A DNA stretch of 64,000 bases from Mesonia ostreae (GCF_031845265.1 NZ_JAVRBG010000002.1:62001-126000); one strand, 5' to 3'. Counted from the stretch's first letter, positions 24,615 to 33,959 are shown. The notes: generated by a model not told the origin, from the letters alone. Numbers and translations are program-made.

Positions 24615-26879
24615 ATGGAAACTACTTATATCGTAATGCTTACGATTTTATTTGCACTAGCAATAACAGATTTGGTTGTTGGGGTAAGTAATGATGCAGT
24701 AAATTTTTTAAATTCTGCTATTGGATCTAAAGCCATATCTATAAAAACCATTATGATTGTGGCCAGTATAGGAGTTGCGGTGGGAGCGATTTTTTCTAGT
24801 GGTTTAATGGAAGTCGCCCGAAAAGGTATATTTGTTCCCGGTCAATTTTATTTTGACGAGATCATGATTATTTTTCTGGCAGTCATGATCACAGATGTCT
24901 TGCTACTCGATTTCTTTAATTCTTTAGGATTACCCACATCAACAACCGTTTCTATTGTTTTTGAATTGTTAGGAGCTGCCGTAAGTGTGGCTTGTATAAA
25001 ATTGTATCATATTGGAGAGGGCTATGAATTACTTTCTAACTATATAAATACTTCTAAAGCTTTAGAAATTATTATTGGAATTTTGCTCTCGGTCGTCATT
25101 GCCTTTAGCATAGGAGCCTTGGTTCAATACCTTTCTAGACTCGTATTTTCTTTTCAATTTGAGAAGAAAATAAAGTATGTAGGAAGTATTTTTGGAGGGA
25201 TTTCTATCACGGCAATCACCTATTTCATTTTTATAAAAGGGATGAAAAGTATTTCTTTTATTCCTACAAATGTAAAAGATTATGTAGATAATAATACCTT
25301 AATCATCATTTTAGGAAGCTTTATCGTCTGGACTTTATTCTCTCAAGTATTAATGAGTATTTTTAAAGTTAATATTTTAAAGTCGATTATTCTTATTGGA
25401 ACCTTTGCTCTGGCTTTGGCTTTCGCCGGAAATGATTTAGTTAACTTTATAGGGGTTCCTATTGCGGCTTGGCAATCTTTTGAATTGTGGCAGGAGGCTT
25501 ACCTTTCTACAGGCATTCTTCCTTCTCAATTTAATATGGTAGGACTCGCTGGCGCTGTGCAAACACCAGAATTGTTGTTAGTTGCGGCAGGAGGAATTAT
25601 GGTAGTTACGTTATGGTTTTCTAGTAAGGCAAAAGCGGTAGTAGATACAGGAATTAATTTGGCCAGACAAGGAGATGGCGCAGAACGTTTTCAACCCAAC
25701 GCGTTATCTAGAGTTATAGTAAGATATTCGGTGTATTTATCTAACGGAATTTCTGTTGTTTTACCATCTACCGTAAAAAATAAAATAGATGAGAAATTTC
25801 AAAAGCCAAAAGAGCTCGTTAATGATAGAAGAATTGATGCACCCGCTTTTGATACGGTAAGAGCTTCGGTTAATTTGGTGGTGGCCAGTATTCTAATTTC
25901 TATAGGAACCAACTTAAAGTTGCCACTATCTACTACGTATGTCACATTTATGGTAGCCATGGGTACTTCTTTGGCAGATAGAGCCTGGGATAGAGAAAGC
26001 GCCGTGTATAGAGTTGCTGGAGTTATTAATGTTATAGGAGGTTGGTTTGTAACGGCTATTGTTGCTTTTATAGCCGCAGCCATATTTGCAGCGATTATAT
26101 GGTATGGAGGGATGATTGCCATTGTATTATTAGTTCTATTAGCTGTTTCTTTAATCGTAAGAAGCGCCGTTTTACACACTAGAAAAGTAAAAGCCGAGAA
26201 GAATAAAAAGCGTTTTAATAGAAATGATATTATTACCATTAATGAAATTACGATAGAAACATCGCAAAATATTTCTAATGTAATCAAAGGAATCAATAAG
26301 CGCTACAGTAAAGTAATAGACCATTTGGGCTATCACGATTTAGGAAAGCTAAAAAAGGATACTAAAAAGCTTAACGTGCTCGAAGATGAGGTAGATGAAT
26401 TAAAAGATAACGTTTTCTACTTTATAAAATCTCTAGAAGAAAACTCTGTGGAAGCAAGTAGATTTTATATTCTCTTTTTAGATCATATACAAGATATTGT
26501 GGAGTCGATTGCACAAATTACACGATCTAGTTACAAGCACGTTCACAATAATCATAAAAATCTAAAATTTAATCAAATTAGAGATTTAAAGAGTATTGAT
26601 AGAGAGTTGCAGGTAGTTTTTGATGAAATTATAGAAACTTTTGATAGCCAATCATTTGAGAATATTAACCATATTATTGTGCAGAAACAAGCGCTTATCG
26701 AAAAGGTTTCAGAGCTAATACAAAAACAGATTACTCGTATTCGCACTTCAGAAACGAGTCCGAAAAACACCAAATTATACTTCGGACTTCTCTTAGAAAC
26801 GAAAGATATGATCAATTCCACAATCAATCTACTACAATTATTTGAGACCTATTATGAAGATGCTAAACGAGAATTTTAG
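24615..26879 (+). CDS. PiT-family inorganic phosphate transporter with C-terminal PhoU-like domain
   Basis: This 754-residue protein contains the two PiT halves: 'VGVSNDAVNFLNSAIGSKA' near the N-terminus and 'LAFAGNDLVNFIGVPIAA' at about 266-283, the repeated GAND-type signature. About ten to twelve membrane helices extend to about residue 520. A hydrophilic helical tail (about 545-754) with regularly spaced charged heptads resembles PhoU/DUF47. Most bacterial PiT proteins are about 400-500 residues, with DUF47 as a separate gene, so this looks like a fused transporter-regulator form. It should carry phosphate with protons or sodium. It is divergent from the DUF255 gene. Confidence 0.88.
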   Translation: METTYIVMLTILFALAITDLVVGVSNDAVNFLNSAIGSKAISIKTIMIVASIGVAVGAIFSSGLMEVARKGIFVPGQFYFDEIMIIFLAVMITDVLLLDFFNSLGLPTSTTVSIVFELLGAAVSVACIKLYHIGEGYELLSNYINTSKALEIIIGILLSVVIAFSIGALVQYLSRLVFSFQFEKKIKYVGSIFGGISITAITYFIFIKGMKSISFIPTNVKDYVDNNTLIIILGSFIVWTLFSQVLMSIFKVNILKSIILIGTFALALAFAGNDLVNFIGVPIAAWQSFELWQEAYLSTGILPSQFNMVGLAGAVQTPELLLVAAGGIMVVTLWFSSKAKAVVDTGINLARQGDGAERFQPNALSRVIVRYSVYLSNGISVVLPSTVKNKIDEKFQKPKELVNDRRIDAPAFDTVRASVNLVVASILISIGTNLKLPLSTTYVTFMVAMGTSLADRAWDRESAVYRVAGVINVIGGWFVTAIVAFIAAAIFAAIIWYGGMIAIVLLVLLAVSLIVRSAVLHTRKVKAEKNKKRFNRNDIITINEITIETSQNISNVIKGINKRYSKVIDHLGYHDLGKLKKDTKKLNVLEDEVDELKDNVFYFIKSLEENSVEASRFYILFLDHIQDIVESIAQITRSSYKHVHNNHKNLKFNQIRDLKSIDRELQVVFDEIIETFDSQSFENINHIIVQKQALIEKVSELIQKQITRIRTSETSPKNTKLYFGLLLETKDMINSTINLLQLFETYYEDAKREF

Positions 26880-26900
26880 TACTAATTAATAATTGTATAA

Positions 26901-26932
26901 AATAAAAAAGCTCCTCATTGGGAGCTTTTTTA
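26901..26932. terminator. Bidirectional terminator between the PiT and NifU genes
   Basis: Stem AAAAAGCTCC / GGAGCTTTTT with loop TCATTG (26915-26920), with an A tract before and a T tract after. It sits between two convergent genes and can end both transcripts. Confidence 0.85.
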
Positions 26933-26965
26933 TTTCTTTCAAGAAGTTGAGGCAGTAAGGAGAAA

Positions 26966-27886
26966 TTAACCGTTTATCGCTTCTACCGTTTGTACTTTAT
27001 CTTTCAACATTTCTTTTAACATATTTTCAATTCCGTTCTTAAGTGTAATCGTAGAAGAAGGACATCCGCTACAAGCGCCTTGCAAGATGACTTTTACGGT
27101 CTTGGTGGTTGCATCATAAGACTCGAACATAATATTCCCCCCGTCACTGGCAACGGCAGGTTTTACGTATTCATCCAAAATGGAAACAATTTCTTTAGAA
27201 GTTTCATCTAGATGCTCTGTAGCTGGTGTAGAGCTGTTGGTCTGACTTTTTGCAGTATTGCGTTGTACAGCAACTTCTTCTTCTAAGATTTCTCTTCCTT
27301 CTTCGAGATAACCTCTAATAAACTCTCTTAACTCTAAGGTGATGTCATTCCACTCTGCAACATCATATTTAGAAATTGAGACATAATTTTCATCTAAAAA
27401 AACCTCTTTAACAAATGGGAAGTGGAATAGGGCTTTCGCTAAGGGCGACTTTGAGGCCTCATCAATATTCTTAAATTCTATAGATTGTATCACTAATTTT
27501 TTATTGGCTATAAATTTCATCACTCTTGGGTTTGGAGTGACTTCTGCGTATACTGTTGTAGGAGTTTTTTTGGGTTTAGCTACTGGATCTTTGACGATTT
27601 GAATCCCCGAATTTAAAAGCTCTTCCAGTTGGATTTTTAATTCCTCTTGAACATCCTTCCATTCTACTAGGTCAAATTTCTCTATCGCAACAAAATTTTG
27701 TGCTAAATAAACCGTTTTAACAAAAGGAAGATGAAATAATTTTTGCGCTAAAGGCGATTTAGAAGCTTCATCAATATTCTTATATTCATAGCTTTTATGG
27801 TTCACTAAAAACCGATTTGCCTCGAATTTTAGTATAGATTTATTGGCTGTTGACTTTATTTCTATAAGGTAATTACTCATAATCAT
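26966..27886 (-). CDS. NifU-family Fe-S scaffold with two N-terminal Nfu domains
   Basis: This 306-residue protein has three domains. Residues about 5-95 and about 112-205 are copies of the Nfu N-terminal domain; each contains 'NIDEASKSPLA', an 'LFH(L/F)PFVK' strand and an 'EW(K/N)D' motif. The C-terminal NifU domain (about 228-306) has 'SDGGNIMF' and the cluster-binding 'GACSGCPSS' with Cys272 and Cys275. Nfu proteins carry and deliver 4Fe-4S clusters to target enzymes. Usual Nfu proteins have one N-terminal domain; the duplication here explains the extra length. Starts at 27886 or two codons later are both possible. Confidence 0.9.
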   Translation of the reverse strand: MIMSNYLIEIKSTANKSILKFEANRFLVNHKSYEYKNIDEASKSPLAQKLFHLPFVKTVYLAQNFVAIEKFDLVEWKDVQEELKIQLEELLNSGIQIVKDPVAKPKKTPTTVYAEVTPNPRVMKFIANKKLVIQSIEFKNIDEASKSPLAKALFHFPFVKEVFLDENYVSISKYDVAEWNDITLELREFIRGYLEEGREILEEEVAVQRNTAKSQTNSSTPATEHLDETSKEIVSILDEYVKPAVASDGGNIMFESYDATTKTVKVILQGACSGCPSSTITLKNGIENMLKEMLKDKVQTVEAING

Positions 27887-27896
27887 AAATTTTAAA

Positions 27897-27904
27897 CAAA
27901 AATA
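27897..27904 (-). promoter_or_regulatory. Candidate -7 promoter element for the NifU gene
   Basis: TATTTTTG on the minus strand matches TAnnTTTG and lies 10-16 bases before the possible starts. There is no TTG at standard spacing, so support is partial. Confidence 0.35.
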
Positions 27905-28097
27905 CTAAAAGAAATACAATGAAATGAATATATTTACGGCTTATATGGAGAAATAAAGTACGATTAAAAGCCTCAGAAAGTACTGTTTTTATGTTAATTT
28001 TAGTGCTTCTGTTAAATAAGATTTAAATATTATGGTTATAAATTTTTTACTTTTTCCCATTTTGTTTTAATTTGACGAGATAATACCCTAATGAAAT

Positions 28098-29117
28098 ATG
28101 AAATCTATCAAAACCTACTTGTTTCTTGTAATTATTGCCCTACCATTTTTGTCTCAAGCTCAAGAACGAGGAATTCCTGTTTACTCAGATTACCTAACCG
28201 ATAATCTTTATCTAGTACACCCATCTATGGCTGGCGCTGGTATAAGAAATAAGATTCGTCTTACCGGAAGAAGACAATGGTTCGATGTAGATGATGCTCC
28301 TTCTTTAGAAACCTTAAGTTTAAATGGAAGAGTAGGAGAAAATATTGGTATTGGAGGTATTTTATACAACGATAGTAATGGTCGCTTTTCTCAACAAGGA
28401 GTTTATGCTACTTTTGCTTATCATATTTTACTCTCTAGAGACCGTGTATATTTAAACCAATTGTCATTTGGATTAAATGTGGGTGTTTTACAAGAAAAAT
28501 TGGATGAAAGCGATCTTATTGGGGGTACAAATTTTGATGATCCTATTATTTCGGGAACAGAGCAGCAAGATTCTTATTTTAATGTAGATTTTGGAATGTC
28601 GTACTATTTTCTAGAATTCTATTCACACTTTACAGTGAAAAACTTAATTCCGCAAAAGCGTGATATTTTTTCTGAAAATTTTGAAACCGATAACCAAAGA
28701 CAATACTTACTCTCTTTAGGATACTTAATCGCGCCGTATGGTTCAGATTGGTCGTATGAACCCTCTGTGCTTTTTAAAATGAAAGAAGAAACTTCAGAAT
28801 CATCAATAGATGTAAACTTTAAGGTATATAGGCAGTTCGATTTTGGTCAATTATGGGGTGGTCTTTCTTATAGAAGAGATTTTGATGGCGCAGAATATAG
28901 CACCGATGGTTTGTCGACTATAGAAAATCAAAAATCACAGTATGTATCTCCGTTTTTAGGAATCAACTATAATGATTTTATGTTTGCATATACCTATACT
29001 TATCAAGCAAATTCTGTAGTATTAACTAGTTCTGGTTTCCATCAAATTACTTTAGGATATACCTTTGGGAAAAACAAAGAACCATACCACTGTAATTGTC
29101 CTGCAATTAACTACTAA
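28098..29117 (+). CDS. PorP/SprF-family type IX secretion outer-membrane protein
   Basis: This 339-residue protein has a signal peptide (about 1-21, SQA-Q) and the family opening 'GIPVYSDYLTDNLYLVHPSMAGAG'. A beta-barrel rich in alternating aromatic/polar strands ends 'GFHQITLGYTFGKNKEPYHCNCPAINY'. PorP/SprF proteins are 14-stranded barrels; PorP works with the GldKLMN/PorKLMN machinery, while SprF-type paralogues help export specific large adhesins. No adhesin gene such as sprB lies next to this one, so its client is unknown. The stop codon overlaps that of murI on the other strand by 4 bases. Confidence 0.9.
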   Translation: MKSIKTYLFLVIIALPFLSQAQERGIPVYSDYLTDNLYLVHPSMAGAGIRNKIRLTGRRQWFDVDDAPSLETLSLNGRVGENIGIGGILYNDSNGRFSQQGVYATFAYHILLSRDRVYLNQLSFGLNVGVLQEKLDESDLIGGTNFDDPIISGTEQQDSYFNVDFGMSYYFLEFYSHFTVKNLIPQKRDIFSENFETDNQRQYLLSLGYLIAPYGSDWSYEPSVLFKMKEETSESSIDVNFKVYRQFDFGQLWGGLSYRRDFDGAEYSTDGLSTIENQKSQYVSPFLGINYNDFMFAYTYTYQANSVVLTSSGFHQITLGYTFGKNKEPYHCNCPAINY

Positions 29118-29914
29118 AAATCTAAGTAAGAAACCTCAACTATTTCAGGTCTATCTTTATTAACCAAATAGTCTAGTACCTTAGGATTTTGATTAGAATA
29201 AAATATAGAGGATTTTTTAGGTCCCTCATAAAGCAGTTTTGCATCTTGTAAAACTGCTTTTGTTTGTCTTGCCACCGCTTCACCAGAATCTATAATTTTT
29301 ACTTCTGAAGGTAGAATCTCCTTAATTAAAGGGATTAAATAGGGATAATGGCTACATCCTAGCACCAAATAATCTATTTTCTTTAGCAGCATAGGTTGCA
29401 ATAATTCCACTAATAAGTCTTTCGTTTGCTGGGAATTTAATTCCCCTTGTTCCACAAGCGGCACTAGTCCCTCTCCAATTACCTCAATCAATTCAATATC
29501 TTTTGCAAAAATTTTTGCTGTTTTGGCAAATAGTTTACTCGTTAAAGTACCTTTAGTCGCTAGAATGCCAATGACTTTAGTAGTGCTTTGAAGTGCTGCG
29601 GGTTTAATGGCAGGTTCTATACCAATAATAGGAACATCAAAAGTGGATCTTAGTTCTTTAATGGCGTTAGTTGTAGCTGTATTACAAGCAACAACGATAA
29701 TCTTTGCGCCACGATTTAGAAGGAACTCTGTATTTTTAAAGGATAAATCAATAATCTTCTGTCTAGATTTAGCGCCATAGGGAGCGTTTTTACTGTCTGC
29801 TAAGTAAATTATCTGTTCGCTTGGTAAAAGTTGCTGTACAGCCTTAAAAATAGAAGTGCCGCCAACGCCAGAGTCAAACATTCCAATAGGAGAAGATTTA
29901 TTTATGATTTTCAT
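29114..29914 (-). CDS. murI: Glutamate racemase
   Basis: This 266-residue cytoplasmic enzyme converts L- to D-glutamate for peptidoglycan. Both catalytic cysteines are visible: Cys77 in 'VACNTAT' and Cys187 in 'GCSHYP'. The N-terminal 'IGMFDSGVGG' and 'DSKNAPYG' motifs are also present, and the length is normal. It ends the long minus-strand envelope operon, but a strong terminator (29929-29960) lies between it and the preceding OmpH gene, so it may have its own promoter or depend on readthrough. A 14-bp hairpin lies within its 3' coding part at 29230-29260. Confidence 0.96.
   Translation of the reverse strand: MKIINKSSPIGMFDSGVGGTSIFKAVQQLLPSEQIIYLADSKNAPYGAKSRQKIIDLSFKNTEFLLNRGAKIIVVACNTATTNAIKELRSTFDVPIIGIEPAIKPAALQSTTKVIGILATKGTLTSKLFAKTAKIFAKDIELIEVIGEGLVPLVEQGELNSQQTKDLLVELLQPMLLKKIDYLVLGCSHYPYLIPLIKEILPSEVKIIDSGEAVARQTKAVLQDAKLLYEGPKKSSIFYSNQNPKVLDYLVNKDRPEIVEVSYLDF
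29230..29268 (+). terminator. Terminator-like hairpin inside murI, downstream of the convergent PorP-family gene
   Basis: AAAGCAGTTTT (29230-29240) pairs perfectly with AAAACTGCTTT (29250-29260), and the loop can add three more pairs. The plus strand continues TGTTTG. It lies about 113 bases beyond the PorP-family stop, inside murI. On the minus strand no T tract follows, so it is oriented to stop plus-strand transcripts. Confidence 0.5.
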
Positions 29915-29928
29915 AGTAGAGTAAAAAT

Positions 29929-29960
29929 AAAAAAGCGTTTCTATTTTAGAAACGCTTTTT
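29929..29960 (-). terminator. Rho-independent terminator after the second OmpH gene
   Basis: A 13-bp stem (29931-29943 with 29947-29959) has a 3-base loop; the minus strand continues with T-rich sequence (TTTTATTTTTAC). It lies 25 bases after the ompH stop and 15 bases before murI. Confidence 0.85.
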
Positions 29961-29984
29961 AAGTATTTTATGAAAAAAATAGAA

Positions 29985-30500
29985 TTAGATTCCTAACTCC
30001 TTCTTTACATCGTTAGCTAGATCATAACCGTCTGCTAAAAGTACCCCACCAGCTCCAGTAGTTGAGTCTAGAACATAATCATAGCCTTTTGCTCTTGCAA
30101 CTTTTTGGATAGCAGTTCTTGCTTTCTCGTAAACAGGTCTTAACAATTCAGTCTCTTTCTTTTGTAATTCCTTTTGAGCATTTTGCTGAAATTGAACAAT
30201 TTTCTCTTGAGTGGCTTGTAATTCTCTAGCTCTGGTCGCGTTTTCTTCTTCAGTTTTTGAAGTTGCTTCAGCTTGGTAACGTTGATTTTTGTTTTGAGCT
30301 TCTTTTAATAAGTCATCAATATCTGCTCTATAGGTATTTTCTAACTTTTCTAACTGCGACATAGCAGATTGGTACGTGGGCATAGATTCTATAAGTTCTT
30401 GTGTGCCTACGTGAGCAATTTTAGAACTTTGAGCATTGGTAAATCCAATGGCACCTAACATAAACGATACGGCTATTAATACTGTTTTAAATTGTTTCAT
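29985..30500 (-). CDS. OmpH/Skp-family periplasmic chaperone (copy 2)
   Basis: This 171-residue protein has a signal peptide (about 1-23, TNA-Q) and the Skp opening 'KIAHVGTQELIESMPTYQSAMSQLEKLE'. A long charged coiled-coil (about 50-125) is followed by 'AIQKVARAKGYDYVLDSTTGAGGVLLADGYDL', the small body domain. Skp trimers hold unfolded outer-membrane proteins in the periplasm for the BAM complex. It directly follows another OmpH-type gene and bamA, a conserved arrangement in Bacteroidota. Confidence 0.93.
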   Translation of the reverse strand: MKQFKTVLIAVSFMLGAIGFTNAQSSKIAHVGTQELIESMPTYQSAMSQLEKLENTYRADIDDLLKEAQNKNQRYQAEATSKTEEENATRARELQATQEKIVQFQQNAQKELQKKETELLRPVYEKARTAIQKVARAKGYDYVLDSTTGAGGVLLADGYDLANDVKKELGI

Positions 30501-30545
30501 CTTTTTAAAATTAATGGTTTGTTACTTAATTGATATTTATTGTTA

Positions 30546-31352
30546 TTACCTATTTCTAGCGTTTTCTATACTATCTCTTCTGCGCTCTCTATCTTCTAAT
30601 AGTTTTCTTCTTCTTTCATCATATGCGGCTTGCCTTGCAGCTCTAGCCGAATCTCTTTTAGCTTGGCGATCTTCTAACAACGCTTCTCTTTCATTTACTT
30701 TAATCTGTCTCTCTCGCTCTCTTTTTGCCTCTTCCGCAGCATCTTTTTTGGCGCCTTCTACAGATTTGTATTTGTCATCTGTCTCTGCCACCTCATTAGC
30801 TCTATTTTTATTGTCTGTTTTTCTTGCTGTTCTTTCAATCATAGATAATATTTGATCGCTAATATCATGACGGTCAGCAGAAAATAACATTAACGCATCC
30901 GCGGAATTTTCAAAAATAAAATCGTACTCTCGTTTAAGGCCAATTTCTTGCACTGCATTAAAAACTTGGTCTTGAACCGGCTGAACCAATTGTCTTTTTT
31001 GAACCATCAAATCTCCTTGCGCTCCAAATCTTTCATTTTGATAATCCAACACTTTTTTTTCTTCAAAAGTAATTTCCTCTTCTCTTTCTTCTATAAGCTC
31101 TTTGGTTAATAAAGCTCGTTCATTTTCTAGATTTTGCTTCATATCATCTACCTCGCTCATCATCAACTCAATTTCAGACTTCCATTTTTGAACTTTACTT
31201 TCTAATTGCTGATTGGCTTGTTGGTATTCTGGAATATTTTTTAAAATATAATCCATATCAATATAAGCAATCTTGATTCCTCTTTGCGCATTTGCCTGAA
31301 AGCTAAATGCTATTGCCATCATAATAAGAAGTAAATTATTTTTTTTCATCAT
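30546..31352 (-). CDS. OmpH/Skp-family periplasmic chaperone (copy 1, with long charged tail)
   Basis: This 268-residue protein has a signal peptide (about 1-22, ANA-Q). 'IKIAYIDMDYILKNIPEYQQANQQLESKVQKW' opens a Skp-type domain with a long coiled-coil, and 'VQEIGLKREYDFIFENSADALMLFS' closes it at about 165. The last ~90 residues are an Arg/Glu/Lys/Asp-rich helix (EAKRERERQ..., RRDSIENARNR) not found in the shorter copy. A role in holding outer-membrane proteins for BamA is likely from family and from position between bamA and copy 2. The tail could mediate oligomerisation or peptidoglycan contact, but this is a guess. Confidence 0.92.
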   Translation of the reverse strand: MMKKNNLLLIMMAIAFSFQANAQRGIKIAYIDMDYILKNIPEYQQANQQLESKVQKWKSEIELMMSEVDDMKQNLENERALLTKELIEEREEEITFEEKKVLDYQNERFGAQGDLMVQKRQLVQPVQDQVFNAVQEIGLKREYDFIFENSADALMLFSADRHDISDQILSMIERTARKTDNKNRANEVAETDDKYKSVEGAKKDAAEEAKRERERQIKVNEREALLEDRQAKRDSARAARQAAYDERRRKLLEDRERRRDSIENARNR

Positions 31353-31384
31353 CTCGAGTTCATGTTAGAAAATATCGTGCCAAT

Positions 31385-33952
31385 CTAGAATTGTTGTCCA
31401 ATAATAAAATGCGGTTCCCAACCACTAGCTCCATTATTGGTACCAGGAATAGGATCAAATCCGTAACCAAAATCAATACCAAGAAGTCCAAAGGCAGGCA
31501 TAAATATACGTAATCCAACTCCAGCAGACCTACTTAATTGAAAAGGGTTAAAATCTTTAAAACCATCATAACTTGCTCCACCTTCTACAAAAGCTAAGGT
31601 GTAAATAGAAGCGGCAGGTTTTAATGTAATTGGATATCTTAATTCCAGAGAGTATTTGTTGTAAATAGTGGCCCCATCATTTCTAGTGAGGTTAGAGCCA
31701 GCTGTTCTATCTCTTGGGATTAACGATTGGTTAGGATAACCTCTAAGTGCAATATTTTCCCTTCCGTCAAGACTATAGCCACCTAAACCATCTCCTCCTA
31801 AATAGAATCTCTCAAAAGGAGGTATCCCGCGGTCATTGTCGTAAGCTCCTAAGAATCCATATTCCGTAGAAGCTTTAAGCACTAATTTACCAATTAATTT
31901 ATTGTACCAAGTACCTTTAAATTTAATTTTATAGTACTCTAATAATTTAAATCGCTCTTGATCTATTTTAGCAACATCTGCCTCTCCATTCGTTTGAAAT
32001 TCAGGATCATTTCCTAACTCGGCATAATCTACACCATTCCAAGCAGAATATGGAGGAGTAAATTTTGCTGAAACACTAAATTGTGAACCTCCCATAGGAA
32101 AAACAGGATTGGTGTAGGTATTGTCTCTACTTAATCCTAAGGTTAGTGCGATATTGTTTGCATATCCATTAGGAAACGTAAATAAACCAATATTATAGTT
32201 TTTTAAGTTATAATGTTGATAGCTTATCGCAGCAGAGGCAGTAAAGTAATCATCTGGAATGGTTAATCTTTTGGCCAAACCTAGAGATCCACCCGTAATT
32301 AAAAATCTTCTATCTCTATCTGCTTCTCTTTCAAACGCATCATAAAAATATTGAACCGTATGAGAAAAAGAAGCTGTTAAACGGATTGGTTTTTTACCTC
32401 CCAACCAAGGTTCAGAAAAAGATAAGCTATAGGTTTGGTAGAAACTCGCAGCTTGTGCTCTTAAAGATAAAGTTTGACCGTCTCCCATAGGTAATGGTTT
32501 GTACGCATCTTTATCTAAAATTCCTTTGAGAGAGAAGTTATTAAAGGACAATCCTAAAGTTCCTACAAAACCTCCACCGCCGTAACCTCCTTGAAGTTCT
32601 ACTTGGCTAGCACCGCTTTCTACTACTTTGTAATCTAAATCTACTGTCGCATCTGCAGGATTTACTTTAAAATCTGGTGAAAGTTGCTCTGCATCAAAAA
32701 ATCCGGTAGCACCTAATTCTCTTACGGTTCTCACTACATCTTGCTTGCTATATTTTTGACCTGGTTTTGTTCGTATGTTTCTGTAAATTACGTGATCGTT
32801 CGTCTTGTCATTTCCAGAAACACTAATTCTATCAAAATAAGCTATTTTTCCTTCTCTAATACGTATTTCAAAATCGATGGTGTCGTTGTAGATTTTTGTT
32901 TCTACCGGACTTATTTGTGCGAATAAATAACCATTATTTTGATATAAATTGGTAAGGTCTTCTCCGTCAGGTTGGGTTTGATCGCTTATTTTCTTCTCTA
33001 ATAAAGTGCCGTTATACACATCTCCCTTAGAAATTCCTAGAAGATTCTTTAGTTGATTATCAGAATAAACACTGTTTCCTAAAAACGCGATATCCCCAAA
33101 ATAGTATTTGTTTCCTTCTTCTAAGTTGATGGTAAGTTCAACATCCTTTTCATTTAATTTCACCATCGTATCAGAAACTATTCTTGCATCTCGATAACCT
33201 TTAGATTTATATTTATCTATGATTTTCTCTTTGCTAAGATCGTATTCATCTTGAATATATTTAGATCTTTTCCAAAATCTAAAAAAACTTTTTTGCTTCG
33301 TTTTCATTTGGCGACGCACCTTAGCGTCTGTAAAGACTTCGTTTCCATTAATATTAATGTTCGCTACCTTTACTTTTTCTCCACGATCTATTCTTAAGAT
33401 CATATTTACTTGCTCTGCTTCAGAAACGTCTGCGGTGTCTTTAACTGTATTGGTTCTAATATCTACTTTGGCGTTGAGGTAACCATCTAAAGCATAGGTA
33501 TTTTTAATAGAGTTGCGTGTGGTGGTGATAAGGTTTTCAGTCACCTTAGAGCCTGCTTTTAAGTTATTATCCTTAATGATATTAGCTCTTTTCTTCTTCT
33601 TTTTAAGACCTACAATCTCTACCTCATTAAGTTCTGGCACTTCAACGATCTCTAATTCTAAATCGGCTACATTACCTTCTACGTTGGTCACGTATAGATT
33701 GATATCGCTAAATAGACCTAAATCCCAAAGTTTTTTAATGATGTTACTTATTCTATCTCCAGGAATAAAAATTTCTTCTCCAGATTTAAGTCCCATAAAA
33801 GCAATCACGGTTTGCTCGTTGTAATTTTGACTCCCTACAACCGTAATTTCGCCAACGGTATATTCTTTACCGTTAGCAATGGCTATATCTTGAGCCTGAA
33901 TAGGATTAAATGCGAATACGCAAAGTATTAAAAGTAATAGTTTCTTTAACAT
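31385..33952 (-). CDS. bamA: Outer-membrane protein assembly factor BamA
   Basis: With the start at the ATG read from 33952, this is an 855-residue Omp85 protein with a signal peptide (FNPIQA-Q). About five POTRA domains follow (to about 440; 'VVGSQNYNEQTVIAFMGLKSGEEI' begins the first). The C-terminal barrel (about 450-855) has 'GLRIFMPAFGLLGIDFGYGFD' and a terminal Phe. BamA inserts barrel proteins into the outer membrane. The longer frame from 34027 would overlap uppS by 68 bases and place a hydrophilic stretch before the signal peptide, so it was rejected. Skp-type chaperones follow directly, and uppS precedes it by seven bases. Confidence 0.95.
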   Translation of the reverse strand: MLKKLLLLILCVFAFNPIQAQDIAIANGKEYTVGEITVVGSQNYNEQTVIAFMGLKSGEEIFIPGDRISNIIKKLWDLGLFSDINLYVTNVEGNVADLELEIVEVPELNEVEIVGLKKKKKRANIIKDNNLKAGSKVTENLITTTRNSIKNTYALDGYLNAKVDIRTNTVKDTADVSEAEQVNMILRIDRGEKVKVANININGNEVFTDAKVRRQMKTKQKSFFRFWKRSKYIQDEYDLSKEKIIDKYKSKGYRDARIVSDTMVKLNEKDVELTINLEEGNKYYFGDIAFLGNSVYSDNQLKNLLGISKGDVYNGTLLEKKISDQTQPDGEDLTNLYQNNGYLFAQISPVETKIYNDTIDFEIRIREGKIAYFDRISVSGNDKTNDHVIYRNIRTKPGQKYSKQDVVRTVRELGATGFFDAEQLSPDFKVNPADATVDLDYKVVESGASQVELQGGYGGGGFVGTLGLSFNNFSLKGILDKDAYKPLPMGDGQTLSLRAQAASFYQTYSLSFSEPWLGGKKPIRLTASFSHTVQYFYDAFEREADRDRRFLITGGSLGLAKRLTIPDDYFTASAAISYQHYNLKNYNIGLFTFPNGYANNIALTLGLSRDNTYTNPVFPMGGSQFSVSAKFTPPYSAWNGVDYAELGNDPEFQTNGEADVAKIDQERFKLLEYYKIKFKGTWYNKLIGKLVLKASTEYGFLGAYDNDRGIPPFERFYLGGDGLGGYSLDGRENIALRGYPNQSLIPRDRTAGSNLTRNDGATIYNKYSLELRYPITLKPAASIYTLAFVEGGASYDGFKDFNPFQLSRSAGVGLRIFMPAFGLLGIDFGYGFDPIPGTNNGASGWEPHFIIGQQF

Positions 33953-33959
33953 CAATATA

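Noticed and set aside
25419..25431. GCTTTCGCCGGAA as a further copy of the 12-base repeat
   Set aside because: It has an inserted base and lies in the conserved PiT motif (AFAGND), so protein constraint can explain it.
25799..26296. 165-codon minus-strand ORF opposite the PiT gene
   Set aside because: Antisense shadow of hydrophobic helices; no independent motif or promoter.
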